Below are positions 42,395 to 56,100 of a DNA stretch of 64,000 nucleotides, one piece after another. The notes under the pieces were generated by a model. The model was not told the DNA's origin. It searched no databases and was given only the letters and a program-made list of their open reading frames with translations. Source of the stretch: Babylonia areolata (taxonomy: Eukaryota > Mollusca > Gastropoda > Neogastropoda > Buccinidae); NCBI RefSeq assembly GCF_041734735.1, contig NC_134900.1:34762221-34826220 (forward strand), written 5' to 3'. Made by a program: the position numbers and the translations under genes. Each line of letters begins with the position of its first letter. Positions within the stretch are counted from its first letter, which is position 1.

Positions 42395-45300
42395 AACTTT
42401 TAAGTGCATGCATATATATTTTTGTACCTATCAGAGTGGATTTTTCTACAGAATTTTGCCAGAGGACAACTCTCGTTGCTATGGGTTCTTTTTCAGTGTG
42501 CCAAGTGCACGCATGCTGCACACAGGACCTCGGTTTGTCATCATCTGAATGACTAGGCACCTCAGTCAAACTTGGGAGAAAGGGTGAGCGGGATTCGGAC
42601 CCAGACTCTCACAGACTCCATATTTTGGTGTCATATACTTGTACCATGTCAAACTGATGCAAACTAGGCCTATGGTTTGCTCTGTTTGGCCAAATTTCGC
42701 GCAGCTAACAGTGAAAAGACGCCCCTCTTAGTCTGGCCCGCTCTTAGCCAATCAAACGCCTCTAACAGCTATAAGTGCTGAATCATTCCTTTGGCCAAGG
42801 CTCTCCACGCCATCTTGTCAGGTTTTCGCTCTGTCTCGTCTAACGCTATTAAGCGTTTTCATTTGGCCTTATTTTGTTGTATGCGGCTTGCATGTATATT
42901 GTGCTTACATTCTGTGTACTCGTTTCGACTCGGCCCCCTCGATTCCTTCGTATTTTTCTACCTCTGAGTCGATCCGGTCTTTCCTTTCTCTGTTGGGGAT
43001 CGAATTGTTCGCTGGGTGCTTACGCGCGGTACCATGTCTCGTATGCCATCCTACGAAGGCAGGAATCATGATGCTGGCAGAGATACTCAGCAAGAGACTC
43101 TCCCAGGCCCACCCCGGGCCAAGCCACCCCAGTCTCCCCACGGGAGGGGATTCGGGGCGCGTGGCAACCTGCTCTGCAGGTCTTCCCGCTATCCGGCCGG
43201 TCTCCCCTGCTGGGGGAGTGTCAGGCGGTTCCGGGCAGTCAGACTGCCGGCCTTTCGGCCTGTCTGACACCCAAGTCGGACCTGACCTCCCTCCAACTTG
43301 GCCAGGTTTTTCCCTTCAGCGAGGTCAAGGCGCCAGTGACCCTTGGGGCTGGGGTCACAGGATGGCTGGTGCCCATGGGTGGTATCCCCCATTCTACCCG
43401 TACTGGGGTGCACCTATGGTGCATGCTGGGTTCCCAGGAGGACCAGGGACTAACCCCTGGTCCGCTCCCCACCGGACCCAACCCAGCACAGACCACAGAG
43501 TGACACACACACAGCCCCGACAAGAGGGATTGACTCCTCGTCGGGCAGGTCGAGCTCCTCGACCAGTATTAACACTACAGCCTCGAATCGGTCCTCTGTC
43601 AGCACGCAGGTGACCTCCACGGTCACTACGGCTTCCTTTTCAGAACCGACGGCACAGCCCTCGGTCCTAAAAGGAGATGAGTGGGTGTTTGTCCCCTCAC
43701 AGCACTCGTGGGTCCCTCTGGCGTCCAGGGACGCTCTCTCTGAGAAGGTGTGGCACCCACCATCCCAAGCATGGTTGGACCTACGGTCCACACACTCCCC
43801 ACCCTCTTCAGGTGTCAAGGACATAACAGAGGAGACCAGGGTCCCTGCTCGGGATCGCCCCAGCTCATCCCGCTGGGCTGACCACAGCCCACAGGACGCC
43901 CCCGTGGGTACATCCACTTGGGATGGCACCCAGCAGGGGATGGACTGTGAACAAGAGGGACAGCCCCTGTCTTCGGATGAGGACGAACAAGCGGATGAGC
44001 ACTCTTCGCCCCCATCCCAGTGCGACAGATGGAGCCCACGCCTCCCTAGGGACCAGCCTGAACCAAACTCGGACTTTGCCGAGCTCGAACTGACCCTCCC
44101 CAATAGGGTCACGCATGCTGAATCAGTCCCTCAGGCAACTTTGTCACCCTTAACCCTCCTGCGGTCAGGTGACTAACTCCAGAACCACAAGGCGACTCAG
44201 AGTGTCAGGAGTGGCTTAATAAGCCAGCCCGCACCGTCAGGGGTGCTGCTTCCATCCCTCCTCCAGGCAGGGAGTCCCTCTCTGCCCCGGGCGCTTTTGC
44301 CCTAGGCAAGTTCCTTAAAGATCCCTCCAAGGGAGGAGTGTGGTCCTGGTACACACAGGACCACCCTGCCTACAGGGAAGCAGAGCCCTCCGCGCAGGAC
44401 AGGATGTTGGTCTCACAGCGCACCACCTTCCCCACCTCAGCTACTCTTCCCTTTAAGACATTTGCAGAGTGGGACAAACTGGCCCACCGCTGCCTCCTCG
44501 AGGTTTCCACGGCTTATACCTTCTTTGACGCGTTCCTCCACAGAGCCAATGAGCTGTGGGAACCGAGGTTAAACACTTTTGGCAATCGAGTAGCGTCTGG
44601 TCTCACGGCAGCTGCAGACGCAGCTACCAGCCTTCACTTCAATACTGTGCTAGCGCGGCGGGATGCTGTTCTCCGCCTCTCTAACATTCCAGTAGAGGAG
44701 AGGGCTGCCCTGCGGTCCATCCCAGCACAGCAGCACTCCCTCTTCGGCCAGTATGCGCCGCATTTTGTCAGCCACAGGGCAGAGACAAACAGGGAGGTGG
44801 CCTCATATTTAGCACACTCCTCCCAGGGGCGCCAGGGTTCTATGCCATTGAAGAGACCCACCACCAGGGCTCCTCCATATACCTCGCCTCCTAAGTCAAA
44901 GCGGCGTGCTCAGAATCAGCGGCAGAAGAACAAACCACCTCATGGCCGTCCAAGCCGTCCGGCCATGCCCAAGGCCAGAAGGCAGCACCCCCAATGACTG
45001 GGCCCCGATTCAGCACCGCCAGTCGTTCAGCCCCTCCAAGTAGGAAACTTGTCCCGGCACGCTCATCAGTGGCGTGCTCTGGGACTCAACGACTGGATTG
45101 TTTCGGTGCTAGAGTCGGGGTACATGCTCCCTTGGGTGGGGGACCGCCCCCCTCTAAGATCCACTCCTCCTCCTTATGTGCCCAGCTCGATGGAGCAGGA
45201 GAGCGTCTTAGAGAAAGAGATATCGCACCTACTCCTCATAGGGGCGATATCTCAACTCTCGGACCCGGGCCCCGGTTTTTACGGCCGGTTGTTCGTGATT

Positions 45301-48190
45301 CCAAAAGTCTCTGGAGGGTGGAGACCAGTCCTGGACTTGTCCCCCCTCAACAGATTCCTCCCCAAGATGAAATTCAAGATGGACACACAGGCACAGATTC
45401 GGCATGGTCAGACCATGCAACGGGGAGATTGGGCGACGTCCATCGATCTGAAAGATGCTTATTTCATCTGAAAGATGCTTATTTCCATATCCTCATCCAC
45501 CCGGCATCCCGCAGGTACCTGAGGTTCGTGTGGAGGGACAGAGTGTTCCAGTTCTCTGTCCTCCCATTTGGTCTGTCCCTTGCCCCTTTCCTGTTTACCA
45601 AGGTGGTGCGGGAATTGGTGTCAATCGTCCGGTCGGAGTCCATTCGGCTCTGTGTGTACCTGGACGACTGGCTTATTCTGGCCCAGTCACAGGCTCTGTG
45701 TCAGAGTCATACAGCCAGACTTCTAGACCTGTGCTCCCAACTGGGCTTCATCACGAACCAGGAGAAATGCGATCTGTCCCCGAGCCAGTCCTTCGACTTC
45801 TTAGGGATGAGATTCGACACGCGGTCTATGATAGTCTCTCCGACGCCAGATCGGTGGGACCGTCTGGCAGGCCTCCTCAACCACTTGCGCCATTCCTCCC
45901 AAGCAACAGCGCAGACACTTTCTTCCCTCCTGGGCATGATGGAGTCCATGGCACCTCTCATCCCTCTGGGCAGGGTTCTCAAGCGCCCTCTTCAGAGGGC
46001 ACTCAGGCTACGGTGGTCCCAGAGCACTCAGCCATGGGATACCCGGATATGTCTGGGCGAGTGGTTCCTCGAGGTGACATCAGAGTGGTTAACCACCCCT
46101 CTTCTGACACAGGGGGTGCCCATAGTCCCACCTACTCTTCAGGTGGCACTATTCACAGACACCTCCTCCATGGGCTGGGGAGCCCACATGGACTCACTCT
46201 ATGCAGCAGGGACTTGGTCCCCGGAGGAGCGCCTATGCCACATCAATGTTCTGGAACTGGAGGCAGTTCGCAGGGCTCTCCAGCACTTCATGGCGGAGGC
46301 CAACGGCAAGACCATTCGCTTGTTCACGGACAATACAAGTCGCATGTTATGTGAACAAAGGGGGGGGAGCGCACTCGGCAGACCTCTCTCTGCGGACCGA
46401 GGCTCTCCTCCGTTGGTGCCACAGCAAGGGCATTGCACTTTCAGCGAGAGACATAGCAGGGAAAGACAACATTTTGGCAGATGCTCTCAGCAGGTCCAAG
46501 AGTGTCATACACACAGAGTGGACCCTGGACAAGGACACCCTGCAAGGAGTGTGGGAACAGTGGTTCCGGCCGATGGTGGACCTGTTTGCGACAAGGTTCA
46601 GCAAGAGACTTCCCACTTATGTCTCTCCGGTCGCTGACCCAGAAGCATGGGCAGTGGATGTTCTCTCTCTAGACTGGAGCAGTCTGCCTACGCGTTTCCT
46701 CCCTTTCAAATCCTGTCCAAGGTGATACGGAAAGCCAGGTTGGAACGCCCGCAGATGATCCTCATTGCGCCGAAATGGCCAGCCCAGCCCTGGTTTCCGG
46801 TCCTTCAGTCCCTGACACATGTTCCACCACTGGAACTGGAAACCAAACCTCATCTGCTGAGGCAGCCTCGTTCGGGCATTCCTCACTCCAATCCTCAAAT
46901 GCTCCACCTGCACGCGTGGCTGCTGTGCGGGCGGAACTGTCAGCATCACCATTGAAGTCTTCCACCCCTCGGTCAGCCTCTGTGTCGGCCACGCTGACCA
47001 AGGGGGGTGCCTCCTCCGACCTCCTCTCCATGGTCTCCAAAGCCAGGAGGGAGGGAACAGAGACTTTGTACGACTTTCGCTGGAAGAAATGGCTGAGTTG
47101 GTGTACAGCTCAGAACATTCGCCCTACTAACCCTACGAGCATGCAGCTGGCCATCTTTCTGGCTCACTGCTCCTCGGTTCTCAACCTGTCTGCTAGTTCT
47201 GTGAGAGGGTACAGGTCTGCCATTTGTACCACTATCAAACAGTTAGGTGGTCCCGCTTTTGAAGCTGATTTCCTGCTCAGAGAAGTGGCTAGGGGTGCCT
47301 CTCTGAAGGAAGCTAGGAATCCCAGAAGAGTGCCCCTCTGGGACTTGTTCCTGGTGCTGGATTTCATTCAAAAACAGCCCTTTGAGCCATTGGGGACTAT
47401 TCCTTTTGACCTGCTCACTCTCAAGACCACTTTCCTTCTGTTGCTGGCCACGGGCCGTCGTAGAAGTGAGATTCATGGTCTTAGTGGTATGGCACAAGAT
47501 CTAGCATTCCACAGAGATGGTTCCATCACTCTTCGTTTCCTTCCAGAGTTTCTGGCTAAGAACCGAGGTCCCTTCCCCCTCTCTGAGGGTCAGACCTTTG
47601 TCTGATATTCTTGCCCAAGATGATGAAGATAGGCATCTCTGCCCCGTTTGGTGCCTCAAATACTATTGCAGTAGGTCTCGCCATAGGCGTTCTTCTCAGA
47701 GGCGTTCTTCTCATCTCAATGAGAATTACAAGAAAGATATCGCTGCAGGCACCATTTCCCGCTGGGTTTCCCAAGTCATCGTAGAGCCTACTCTCATGCA
47801 CACAAGGATCTCAGTTGTCTTAATCCCAGAACACACGAAGTGCGGGCCATAGCTACTTCGGCTGCTTTCCAGCACTCGGTACCACTGCAGCATGTCTTGG
47901 AGGCAGCCTTCTGGCGGTCGGAGAATCCCTTCATCAACTTCTACCTCCGGGATTTCCATATGACGAGGGCTGACGGTTCCAAGGGGATTTCCTTTGTCGC
48001 GGCTAACACTGCCGTCTCAGTTTCAAGGGCTCCCCATACGAACCAGTAGGCGTCGCCCTCCTCCATTTGCTTTAAATTCTGCATAAGTTTGACATGGTAA
48101 GTATATGTAAACACCAAACATGGAGTATAATACAGACTCCTCCTATTGGCAGCATAACATCTTAACCATTCTGCCACCTTCCTCCTGAAT
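42395..48190 (-). mobile_element. SINE family 2 split by a DIRS-like element
   Basis: The left part (42395-42624) has AGAATTTTGCCAGAGGACAA and GGATTCGGACCCAGACTC. The right part (about 48153-48190) has ATTGGCAGCATAACATCTTA and ACCATTCTGCCACCTTCCTC. Joined in the 21003-21390 copy, these are adjacent, so the DIRS-like element inserted within the tRNA-like head. Confidence 0.8.
42625..48150 (+). mobile_element. DIRS-like tyrosine-recombinase retroelement (fossil)
   Basis: The parts in order are a left terminal repeat region (42625-43000), gag-like coding regions rich in Ser/Pro then helical (about 43000-45000), a reverse transcriptase and RNase H region (about 45050-46640; CVYLDDWLIL and ALFTDTSSMGWGAH), a tyrosine recombinase region (about 46775-48050; TGRRRSEIHGL and FWRSENPFINFYLRDF), and a right end inverted relative to the left. 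Inverted ends, RT and a tyrosine recombinase with no DDE integrase are the signature of the DIRS group. It is nearly full length but broken, with roughly half a dozen breaks. Base composition is richer in GC than the surroundings. It is younger than the SINE it split and looks moderately young. Related terminal fossils are at 31295-31720 and, more distantly, 9525-10035. Confidence 0.88.
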
Positions 48191-48885
48191 CATCATCATC
48201 ATCATGTCAGAAAAGAAGCAAGTATTGCTGTCAGATATATTTCAGGATGATTACTATTTGAAATGGCCATTCTCAAAATGGAATGTGACGATTCCATTTA
48301 TTTGAAGGAAATGAATGTGTTTCAGTGTTGATGAAAGTCTGACATACCCTGAGTCTTGATTTTGTTCAACAGTGTTATAAAGCACACCCACAAGGAAATA
48401 ACCTGAAGCCAAATGATGATATACAGATGAGATTATTCGATTTTTATCCGTCACCAAATGCACATCACGATAATTAATGCTTTGATCTACCTCATATGTA
48501 CATCATGCATGCACACAGGAGACATACAACATGCAGAAAATGAGTATGATCTTTTGAAAAATGAATCTAATAGCCATTTTCAAAACAGACATTAAATGTT
48601 GCAAATGATCTAATGTAAACATGGATGCGATGAAATAAACCTTCTCAATCACCAGGTGGCTGATCAGGAAAAACACACTCAGGCCTGCCTCACACCATAT
48701 CTGAACTGTATACACTGCAGAGAGACCTGCGTCGCTTATGGGCTGTTGCAACCATGTTCACCCTTACGTACAGAGTGGGATTTTGCATGTATGACCAGTT
48801 GGGGTTTTTTTTCTCTTTTCAGGGGTGCAGAGGGGACACTGCTCTGACGTAGCAGTCAGGGAGCATGTAGGTGTTGAGCGTACAC
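48191..48885. other. Between the genes, nothing recognised
   Basis: AT-rich DNA without long open frames or known repeats. Confidence 0.4.
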
Positions 48886-49390
48886 TGTAGAACTTCAGCC
48901 ATACAAATTGAAGTGAATACATTGTCTTCATGGGATAAAAATTGTGTTTAAGAAATGGACATCAGTATTTAACTGAATAAAATTGAAAAGTCTGGACTGG
49001 GTTAGTGAGCAAAGTAAAAAAAGAAATGCAGTTAAATGTCTGGAAAGCAGTCCCTGGAAGTTTGATGTGCCAGAGTGCACAAGTTATTTTCGCGACAAGC
49101 ATGCAGGTTTTTGGTAGAGCATTATATTTGTTTTAATGTTTTCTGTTTCAGTGGACCAGTAGAACTTCAGCCATACAAGTTGAAGTGGGTACATGGTCTT
49201 CATGGGGAAAAAATTGTTGAAGAAATGGATGTTGGTATTTATCTGAAAAAAATTGTAAGCAAACCATATTGAAAAGTTTGGACTGGGTTAGTGAGCAAAG
49301 TATAAAAAAAAAAAAAAGAAATGCAAATGGTTTTGTTTTTTTTTTTAATTGTCTGGAAAGCCAAGTAAGTCCCCGGAAGTTTGCTGTGCA
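48886..49390. repeat. Two copies of a roughly 200-bp segment, 270 bp apart
   Basis: GTAGAACTTCAGCCATACAA and GGACTGGGTTAGTGAGCAAA occur at both about 48886-49080 and 49156-49390, with scattered differences and indels. No coding content. Confidence 0.8.
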
Positions 49391-49678
49391 CCATCCGCAA
49401 GCCTGAACCTCCTCCACTCCTGGTGTGCTTCCTTATATACTTGAATTTTTCTGCAAACCTGAACACTGCTCACCTGTGCTAACCAATGACAAATTAGAGT
49501 AGACAGCCTTGGGGATTTCACCAATGGCAAGTGAGGATACTGAACAGCCAACGATGGACAACTCTGCAAACAACCAATGAGAGATGACTTTGCAATGAGT
49601 TTTGCAGAAAATTTCAAGTATATAAGGAAGCGCACCGGAGGGGAGGTCAGGGTTTGTGGATGGTGCACAGCAAACTTG
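49377..49678. repeat. Inverted repeat with outward TATA motifs and CCAAT boxes
   Basis: Arms of about 80 bp (49379-49460 and 49599-49676) are about 85% identical in inverted orientation. Each contains AAGTATATAAGGAAG pointing outward, followed by GGATGGTGCACAGCAAAC. The 140-bp centre has three ACCAATG words on the + strand (near 49482, 49520 and 49573). It could be a foldback element or a relic divergent promoter. Confidence 0.75.
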
Positions 49679-49908
49679 TCACAGCAACATTATATCAGCT
49701 AAGTTTAATGATACATTTTTTTTTAAACATGAAAAATGTATCTCTGTCATTGACAGCAAATGTCATGCATAGTAAATAATACCTGGCCGAACCATAGACC
49801 AAATATACCATCAAAGTACTGGGCAGTGGTGGTGAGCATTTCATAATCAAGTTCATTCACATTCACCACATCCAAGCTTTGTACTGTGTGTGGTGAGTGT
49901 ACAGTCAA

Positions 49909-50199
49909 CTACTTGGAAGGTTTGCTGGTGGTCTCCACAATCCAGTCGTAGTAGCGAGAGACATGAGTGTAGTAGCCGTACTGGTTCTCTCGATCACACC
50001 CCACCCCCCACGACACGATGCCCACCAGAACAAACCTGCCCGAGTACTCCATGACGTAGGGGCCGCCACTGTCCCCGGCACAGGCGTCGCCCCGCATGCT
50101 GCGAGAGTATCCGGCACACATCATGCCCTCTGTGAAACTGGCGTTCACCGCCTCTGCCCTCTCCGCACAGATGTCTCTAGGAACGTAGGGCAGTTTCAC
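49909..50199 (-). CDS. Protease gene last exon: catalytic Ser
   Basis: The acceptor is TTCACCAG after a long T-tract; the frame starts at VKLPYVPRDIC and ends in a stop at 49909-49911 (96 residues). It holds CAGDSGGPYVM with the catalytic Ser, IVSWGVGC and YTHVSRYYDWI, the last helix of the fold. Confidence 0.93.
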   Translation of the reverse strand: MKLPYVPRDICAERAEAVNASFTEGMMCAGYSRSMRGDACAGDSGGPYVMEYSGRFVLVGIVSWGVGCDRENQYGYYTHVSRYYDWIVETTSKPSK

Positions 50200-53100
50200 C
50201 TGGTGAATTAAAAAAAAAAATCTGCATGAAATCATCATCATCACTGTTCGTGGGCTGCAACTCCCATATTCACTCGTATACAAAGACAGGCCTTAACATG
50301 TATGACTGTTTGGGGCTGTGAGACTGATGTTCACTCATATACATGAAGAGGCCTTTATGTGTGTGACCATTTTTATCCCCACCATGTAGCAGTACTCCTT
50401 TTTGGGGAGGGTGCATGCTGGGTATGTTGTTTCCACAACCCACTGAATGCTGACAAGGATTACAGGATCTTTAATATGTGCATCTGATCTTACTGCACAT
50501 AGAGTTTAGGCTCTGGCAGGTCTACACATGTTGGCCTGGGAGATCGAAAAAATCTCTACTCTTCACCCACCAGATGCTGTGACTGGCAGGATTTTAAATC
50601 CTACCTAGGTCAGTGTAAAACATACATAAAATTGAACAAGTAAACACAATGTTAAAAAGTGAAAGATGCATATATGCAAAATAAACAAAATCTGTCAGTA
50701 GATCACTTACTGAATAATTCAATAAAGGATTATGAAGAAGAAAAATAAGTGCATTCATTGGTAATGTTATCCAATCTTTTTCTGAAAATAAAATAGTGTC
50801 CACACATGAACCTTCTAGAAAATCAAAACTCTTAGAAAATATGCTTATATTTTTAAACACAACCATACACCAGGTTCAATGATAATGCTATTAAGAATAT
50901 AGATATACATATGTATGTAGATGTGTATGTAAATGAGTATATATGTGTATAAGTATGTATATATCTCTCTCTATATATATATTTTAATGTATGTGTATTA
51001 TGCGTCACTACTGCTTTGAAGGGAAAATTATTATGTTAAGTAGGATGACTTCATATATTCATGGAAGTTATCATACGGTAAGGCCTTTCTGTTCTGGATG
51101 TATTTATAAAAAAAATAATAATAAAAAAAATTATAAAAAATCATGTTTTAGCTCATTACGCTTCCCTCAAATTTCATTCATTCATTAAAAAATTTTCAAA
51201 ATCATGTTTTCATTTATTACGCTTCCCTCAAATTTCGTTCATTAATACATTCCTTCCTTCCCCTGACCTCGTTCAAGTAGAGCGGAGACCTTCCCTCCTC
51301 GTACAGACTGCCACAGCCAGTGACGATGCCCAGTCGTCCCCCCCTCAGCAGCTCGTCCACAAACACGGCCCGCTCCAGACAGATGGGCATGATGTCCTCC
51401 GACAGCAGCACTGGCTCGTCCAGCTCAAACAGTGCCAGGTCGTTGTTGAAACTGGAACCCTGATCGCATGACAGCAATGATAATAATCATTAACATAATG
51501 ATTATGATTTGTGATTATGGTTCTTAATAAGAACAGGGCCAAATCGTTGAAAGTGCATCAAACAGTGCCAGGTCGTTGCTGAAACTGGAACCCTGATCGC
51601 ATGACAATGATAATAACTGTAATGATGGTTATTTATTAACATAATGATTTGTGATCATGGTTCTTTATAAGAACGGGGCCAAATCATTGTAAGTGCATCA
51701 AACAGTGCCACATCGTTGTTGAAACTGGAACCCTGATCACATAACAACAATGATAATGACGACTGATAGTGACAACAATAATTATAATAATAATGGTAAT
51801 TCATTAACAACATAATGATTATTATAATGATAATGGTTCTTTAAGAGAACAGGGCCAAATGTTTGAAAATGCATCCCTGGAAACATCACAATAATAAAAA
51901 TTCATAATGCACTCGATCTCCAATGCACAGGGACCCAAGAGAACCAAAAGTTAACATCAGTATGGGGAGGAGAGGGCAATGATTACAAAAATTAACATCA
52001 CAGGACACAAAACACAAGACTAAAAGCAAAACAAATAAAATGTGTTATATGGATTTGTCCTGCACCTCCTTCAGCAACTGAACTGAACTAATGACAATGT
52101 GTACACACACACACACACATTCACGCCTAGACATCCATGGAAGCATATTTGTACAGATGTGTTTTGAGGCCAGATTTGAACGGAGATTTTTGTCCCGACA
52201 AATTTGGTTGGGGAAGTTTATGCCAGGTGAAAGGACTAAGGCATGAACAGGCACGCTGTGCTGTGCTCGTAACGTCTTTTCATGATGTGGGACACAGACA
52301 CCACAATGGAAAAACTGGCATGAACAGGTACGCTGTGCTTGTAACGTCTTTTCATGATGTGGTGGGACACAGACACCACAATGTAAAAACTGGCATGAAC
52401 AGGTACGCTGTGCTTGTAATGTCTTTTCACGATGTGGGACACAGACACCACAATGTAAAAACTGGCATGAACAGGTACGCTGTGCTTGTAACGTCTTTTC
52501 ACGATGTGGGACACAGACACCACAATGTAAAAACTGGCATGAACAGGTACGCTGTGCTTGTAACATCTTTTCACGATGTGGGACACAGACACCACAATGT
52601 AAAAACTGGCATGAACAGCATGAACAGGTACGCTGTGCTTGTAACGTCTTTTCACGATGTGGGACACAGACACCACAATGTAAAAACTGGCATGAACAGG
52701 TACGCTGTGCTTGTAATGTCTTTTCACGATGTGGGACACAGACACCACAATGTGAAAACTGGCATGAACAGGTACACTGTGCTTGTAACGTCTTTTCACG
52801 ATGTGGGACACACAGACACCACAATGTGAAAACTGGCATGAACAGGTACGCTGTGCTTGTAACGTCTTTTCACGATGTGGGACACACAGACACCACAATG
52901 TAAAAACTGGCATGAACAGGTACGCTGTGCTTGTAACGTCTTTTCACGATGTGGGACACACAGACACCACAATGTAAAAACTGGCATGAACAGGTACGCT
53001 GTGCTTGTAACGTCTTTTCACGATGTGGGACACACAGACACCACAATGTAAAAACTGGCATCTCCACTGCCCATCTCATGTTCTTGACTGGTCCACTCCA

Positions 53101-56100
53101 CCTACTTCCATGGAATGATTGACCCTGTTGACTGCATCACCGGACGTGGGTAGAAAAGATTAACCTGAATTTGATAAACAATGTTTCCACAAAATCACTG
53201 ATTTAACCCTTTCAACCCTGCGGAGTTTACAGACTGTGCAGGCTTCAACGTCATACTCCTGTGGCACCCCGAAAATGGAGTATGGCTGCCTACATGGTGG
53301 GGGTAAAAACGGTCATACACGTAAAAGCCCACTCATGTACATACGAGTCAATGTGGGAGTTGCAGCCCAAGAACGAAGAAGATACTCACGTGGGGGGAAA
53401 CATAGATTACAAGTGGACACATCCAGAAACACTGTAGAAGTCAGTTTCCATTCTTTGCGGTTCAGGCACAATTATGTACGAACATGAAGACTGTTTTAGT
53501 GAAACAATTTTTAACATCACAGCAATGCTCAGTGAGTTCAGTCTTACCTAAAAATGACACAGGATGTTGGACTAAAGCTTTCTCTGGATATCCACCACCA
53601 CCTTCCTCCCACACCTCCAATGCCTGCCTTCCCATCTTACCCCTTCTGCCTTCATTTATATGTGGACACAACGTAAAACACTGTATCACTCCATTCTGGT
53701 CTCACTTGAACCATTCAACCCAAGGGAGTTTACAGCCTTGGCAGCCGTCCCGGTCATACTCATGCCGAAAAAATGCAGAAGATATACTAAAAAAAAAATT
53801 ACTATTTTTTCCCCTCCAAATCAACGTGTAGACAGGGCTGTTAATACTGTTTGTTCCCCCTGCTTGTGGTTTATGCATAAGGAGCATGGAAATCGTTTTT
53901 AATGAAACAAATTTTTACACCAAACTAGACCAGCTTACCATTACAGTTTTCCCGTAGTTTCTATGGAAATTGGTTAAAAAAAATGTAAGCAGATCGTGAG
54001 TCTTCTATTGAAAATGTGGCTCGATCGGAAACGACCATGGTTGAACTCATGGCAAGATAGAACCTTACATTCATGACTGCTGATGAAATTATTTTTTTTG
54101 CTCTTGACCTCTTGCAACTGAATTATGAATTCTCTCTCCTTCCCTTTTTCTCTAACTACTTGTACAGTGTGTGAATGTGTTCGTTGATCATGGTTGGAAA
54201 AAATACAGCACAAGTGAGGAACTACTGATAAAAGTCCCAAATTTACTTTTAAAAAAATTTTTTTTTTTTTTTAAAGACATTTATGGGATCACAAACTACT
54301 GAAGGACATCTCAGGGGGTTGGCAGGCTTGCCACAGTTTGAGCACAGGGCTGAACGGGTTAAGTGGCGGCCTCACCTCAAAGTCTGGGTGCAGGATGTAG
54401 GACTTGAGGCGACGCTGGATACCCCCCTGGCCCTTGCAGTGCTGGGTGGCCAGGTAGAGGAGGATGTGGCGGGGGTGGAAGGGGTACTGGTAGGTGTCCT
54501 CAAACTGGTAAACGCAGTGCGCTGCCGTCACCAGCCACCGCTCGTTCAGCAGAGACCCCCCGCAGAACGCAGAGTCCTGAGGAGGCAACACACATTGTTC
54601 TTCATTTCATCCAGCTGGAGATCTATGACTGTGCCATCAACAGGCTTGTAGCCACCACTCACCCCACACAATCACTCACATCATTTTTCATCCAGCCGGA
54701 CATTTATAACTAGCCATCTACAGGCTCGTAGCCGCCACTCGCCCCACACACATCTTACAGCCTACAGTCAAGTATAATGGCACACAAAACATGACAAAAG
54801 TCACACACCCCAAACCACCACCACCACCCCATTCACACACAAATTTTTTAAATAGATAAATGAATAATAACGATAATCGTTTAAAAAAAAAAAAAAAATT
54901 AGAAGAAACCCATGTATAAAATCATTAAAAATGGTAAATGGCATGTTTCGTACTCAAAAAGGCAGCATGCAGTAAAAGAGACCTGTTCTAAACTAACGTG
55001 TATATTAAAATAAATTATTCCGGAAGAAGAAACCCTGCCACCAACTGATCATTATAAATCAAATTAGCACTGGTGACTCATACCAAAAACTTGAAACTGA
55101 CCAGTAAAACAAGAGCTAGTGAGTGCGCCGTGTCACCACTACTGCATTGCCACACGCATGAGCAGAGAATCAAGGGGGAGGATTTCTGCTTAACGCTTTG
55201 TTACCCAGTACTGATTCATCTCTAACACCAGGCTGCCTCGCTTAGACAAGTCTCAATATTTCTAGCAAAGTATTTTCAAGCAGTGAACAACATTTTGTGA
55301 TTTATGAACACCATAGCCATAAATACCATGATCATTACTACTATTCATTCTTTACTTAAAACTTGTGACAGAAGAACTATTCCCCAACACAATAATGTGA
55401 TCATTTCAGAAACAGAAAATGAATCACTGGATTTAACTCACTCAGTACTGTCAGTTAGCTCCCCTGAAACAAGATGATACCCGGCACCATCCCCCACCCC
55501 CCCAAAAAACCACAGTATGGCTGCCTACATGGCAGGAAGGAAAACGGTCATACATGTAAAAGACCACTCCAAAGATACAAGTGAACGTGGGAGATGCAGC
55601 CCACGAACGAAGAAGAATCAGAGAAGCTACACAAACAGAAAGAAGGTACCCACATGAATGGTTTCTCTGATGATGACGTGCCAGGGAGCAGAACCCTCGG
55701 GGGCCTCGCGTCCACTGGAGATGCGGTAACTGCGGCCTTCAAAAGCGTTCACTTTGGGCTTGCCACACTCTGTGGAGAAACACAACTGTTAGGTTTTTTT
55801 GTAGTTTCTTTTTCCCCCAGAATTTTGGGACATTTTATTTTCTATGCCACAATCTGTGAAGAAAACACAGAACCTTATTTTCAATGCCACATCCTGTGAA
55901 AAAAAACACAGAACCTTATTTTCTATGCCACATCCTGTGAAGAAAACAGAACCTTATTTTCAATACCACATCCTGTGAAGAAAACACAGAACCTTATTTT
56001 CAATACATCCTGTGAAGAAAACACAGAACCTTATTTTCAATACCACAATCTGTGAAGAAAACACAGAACCTTATTTTCTATGCCACATCCTGTGAAGAAA

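Noticed and set aside
52045-52913. Open frames of 225-264 codons on both strands
   Set aside because: They come from a 72-bp repeat whose period is a multiple of three; the peptides simply repeat the unit, with no splice or domain support.
55548-55742. 64-codon frame over the zymogen-linker exon
   Set aside because: It is a shadow in another frame of the protease exon.
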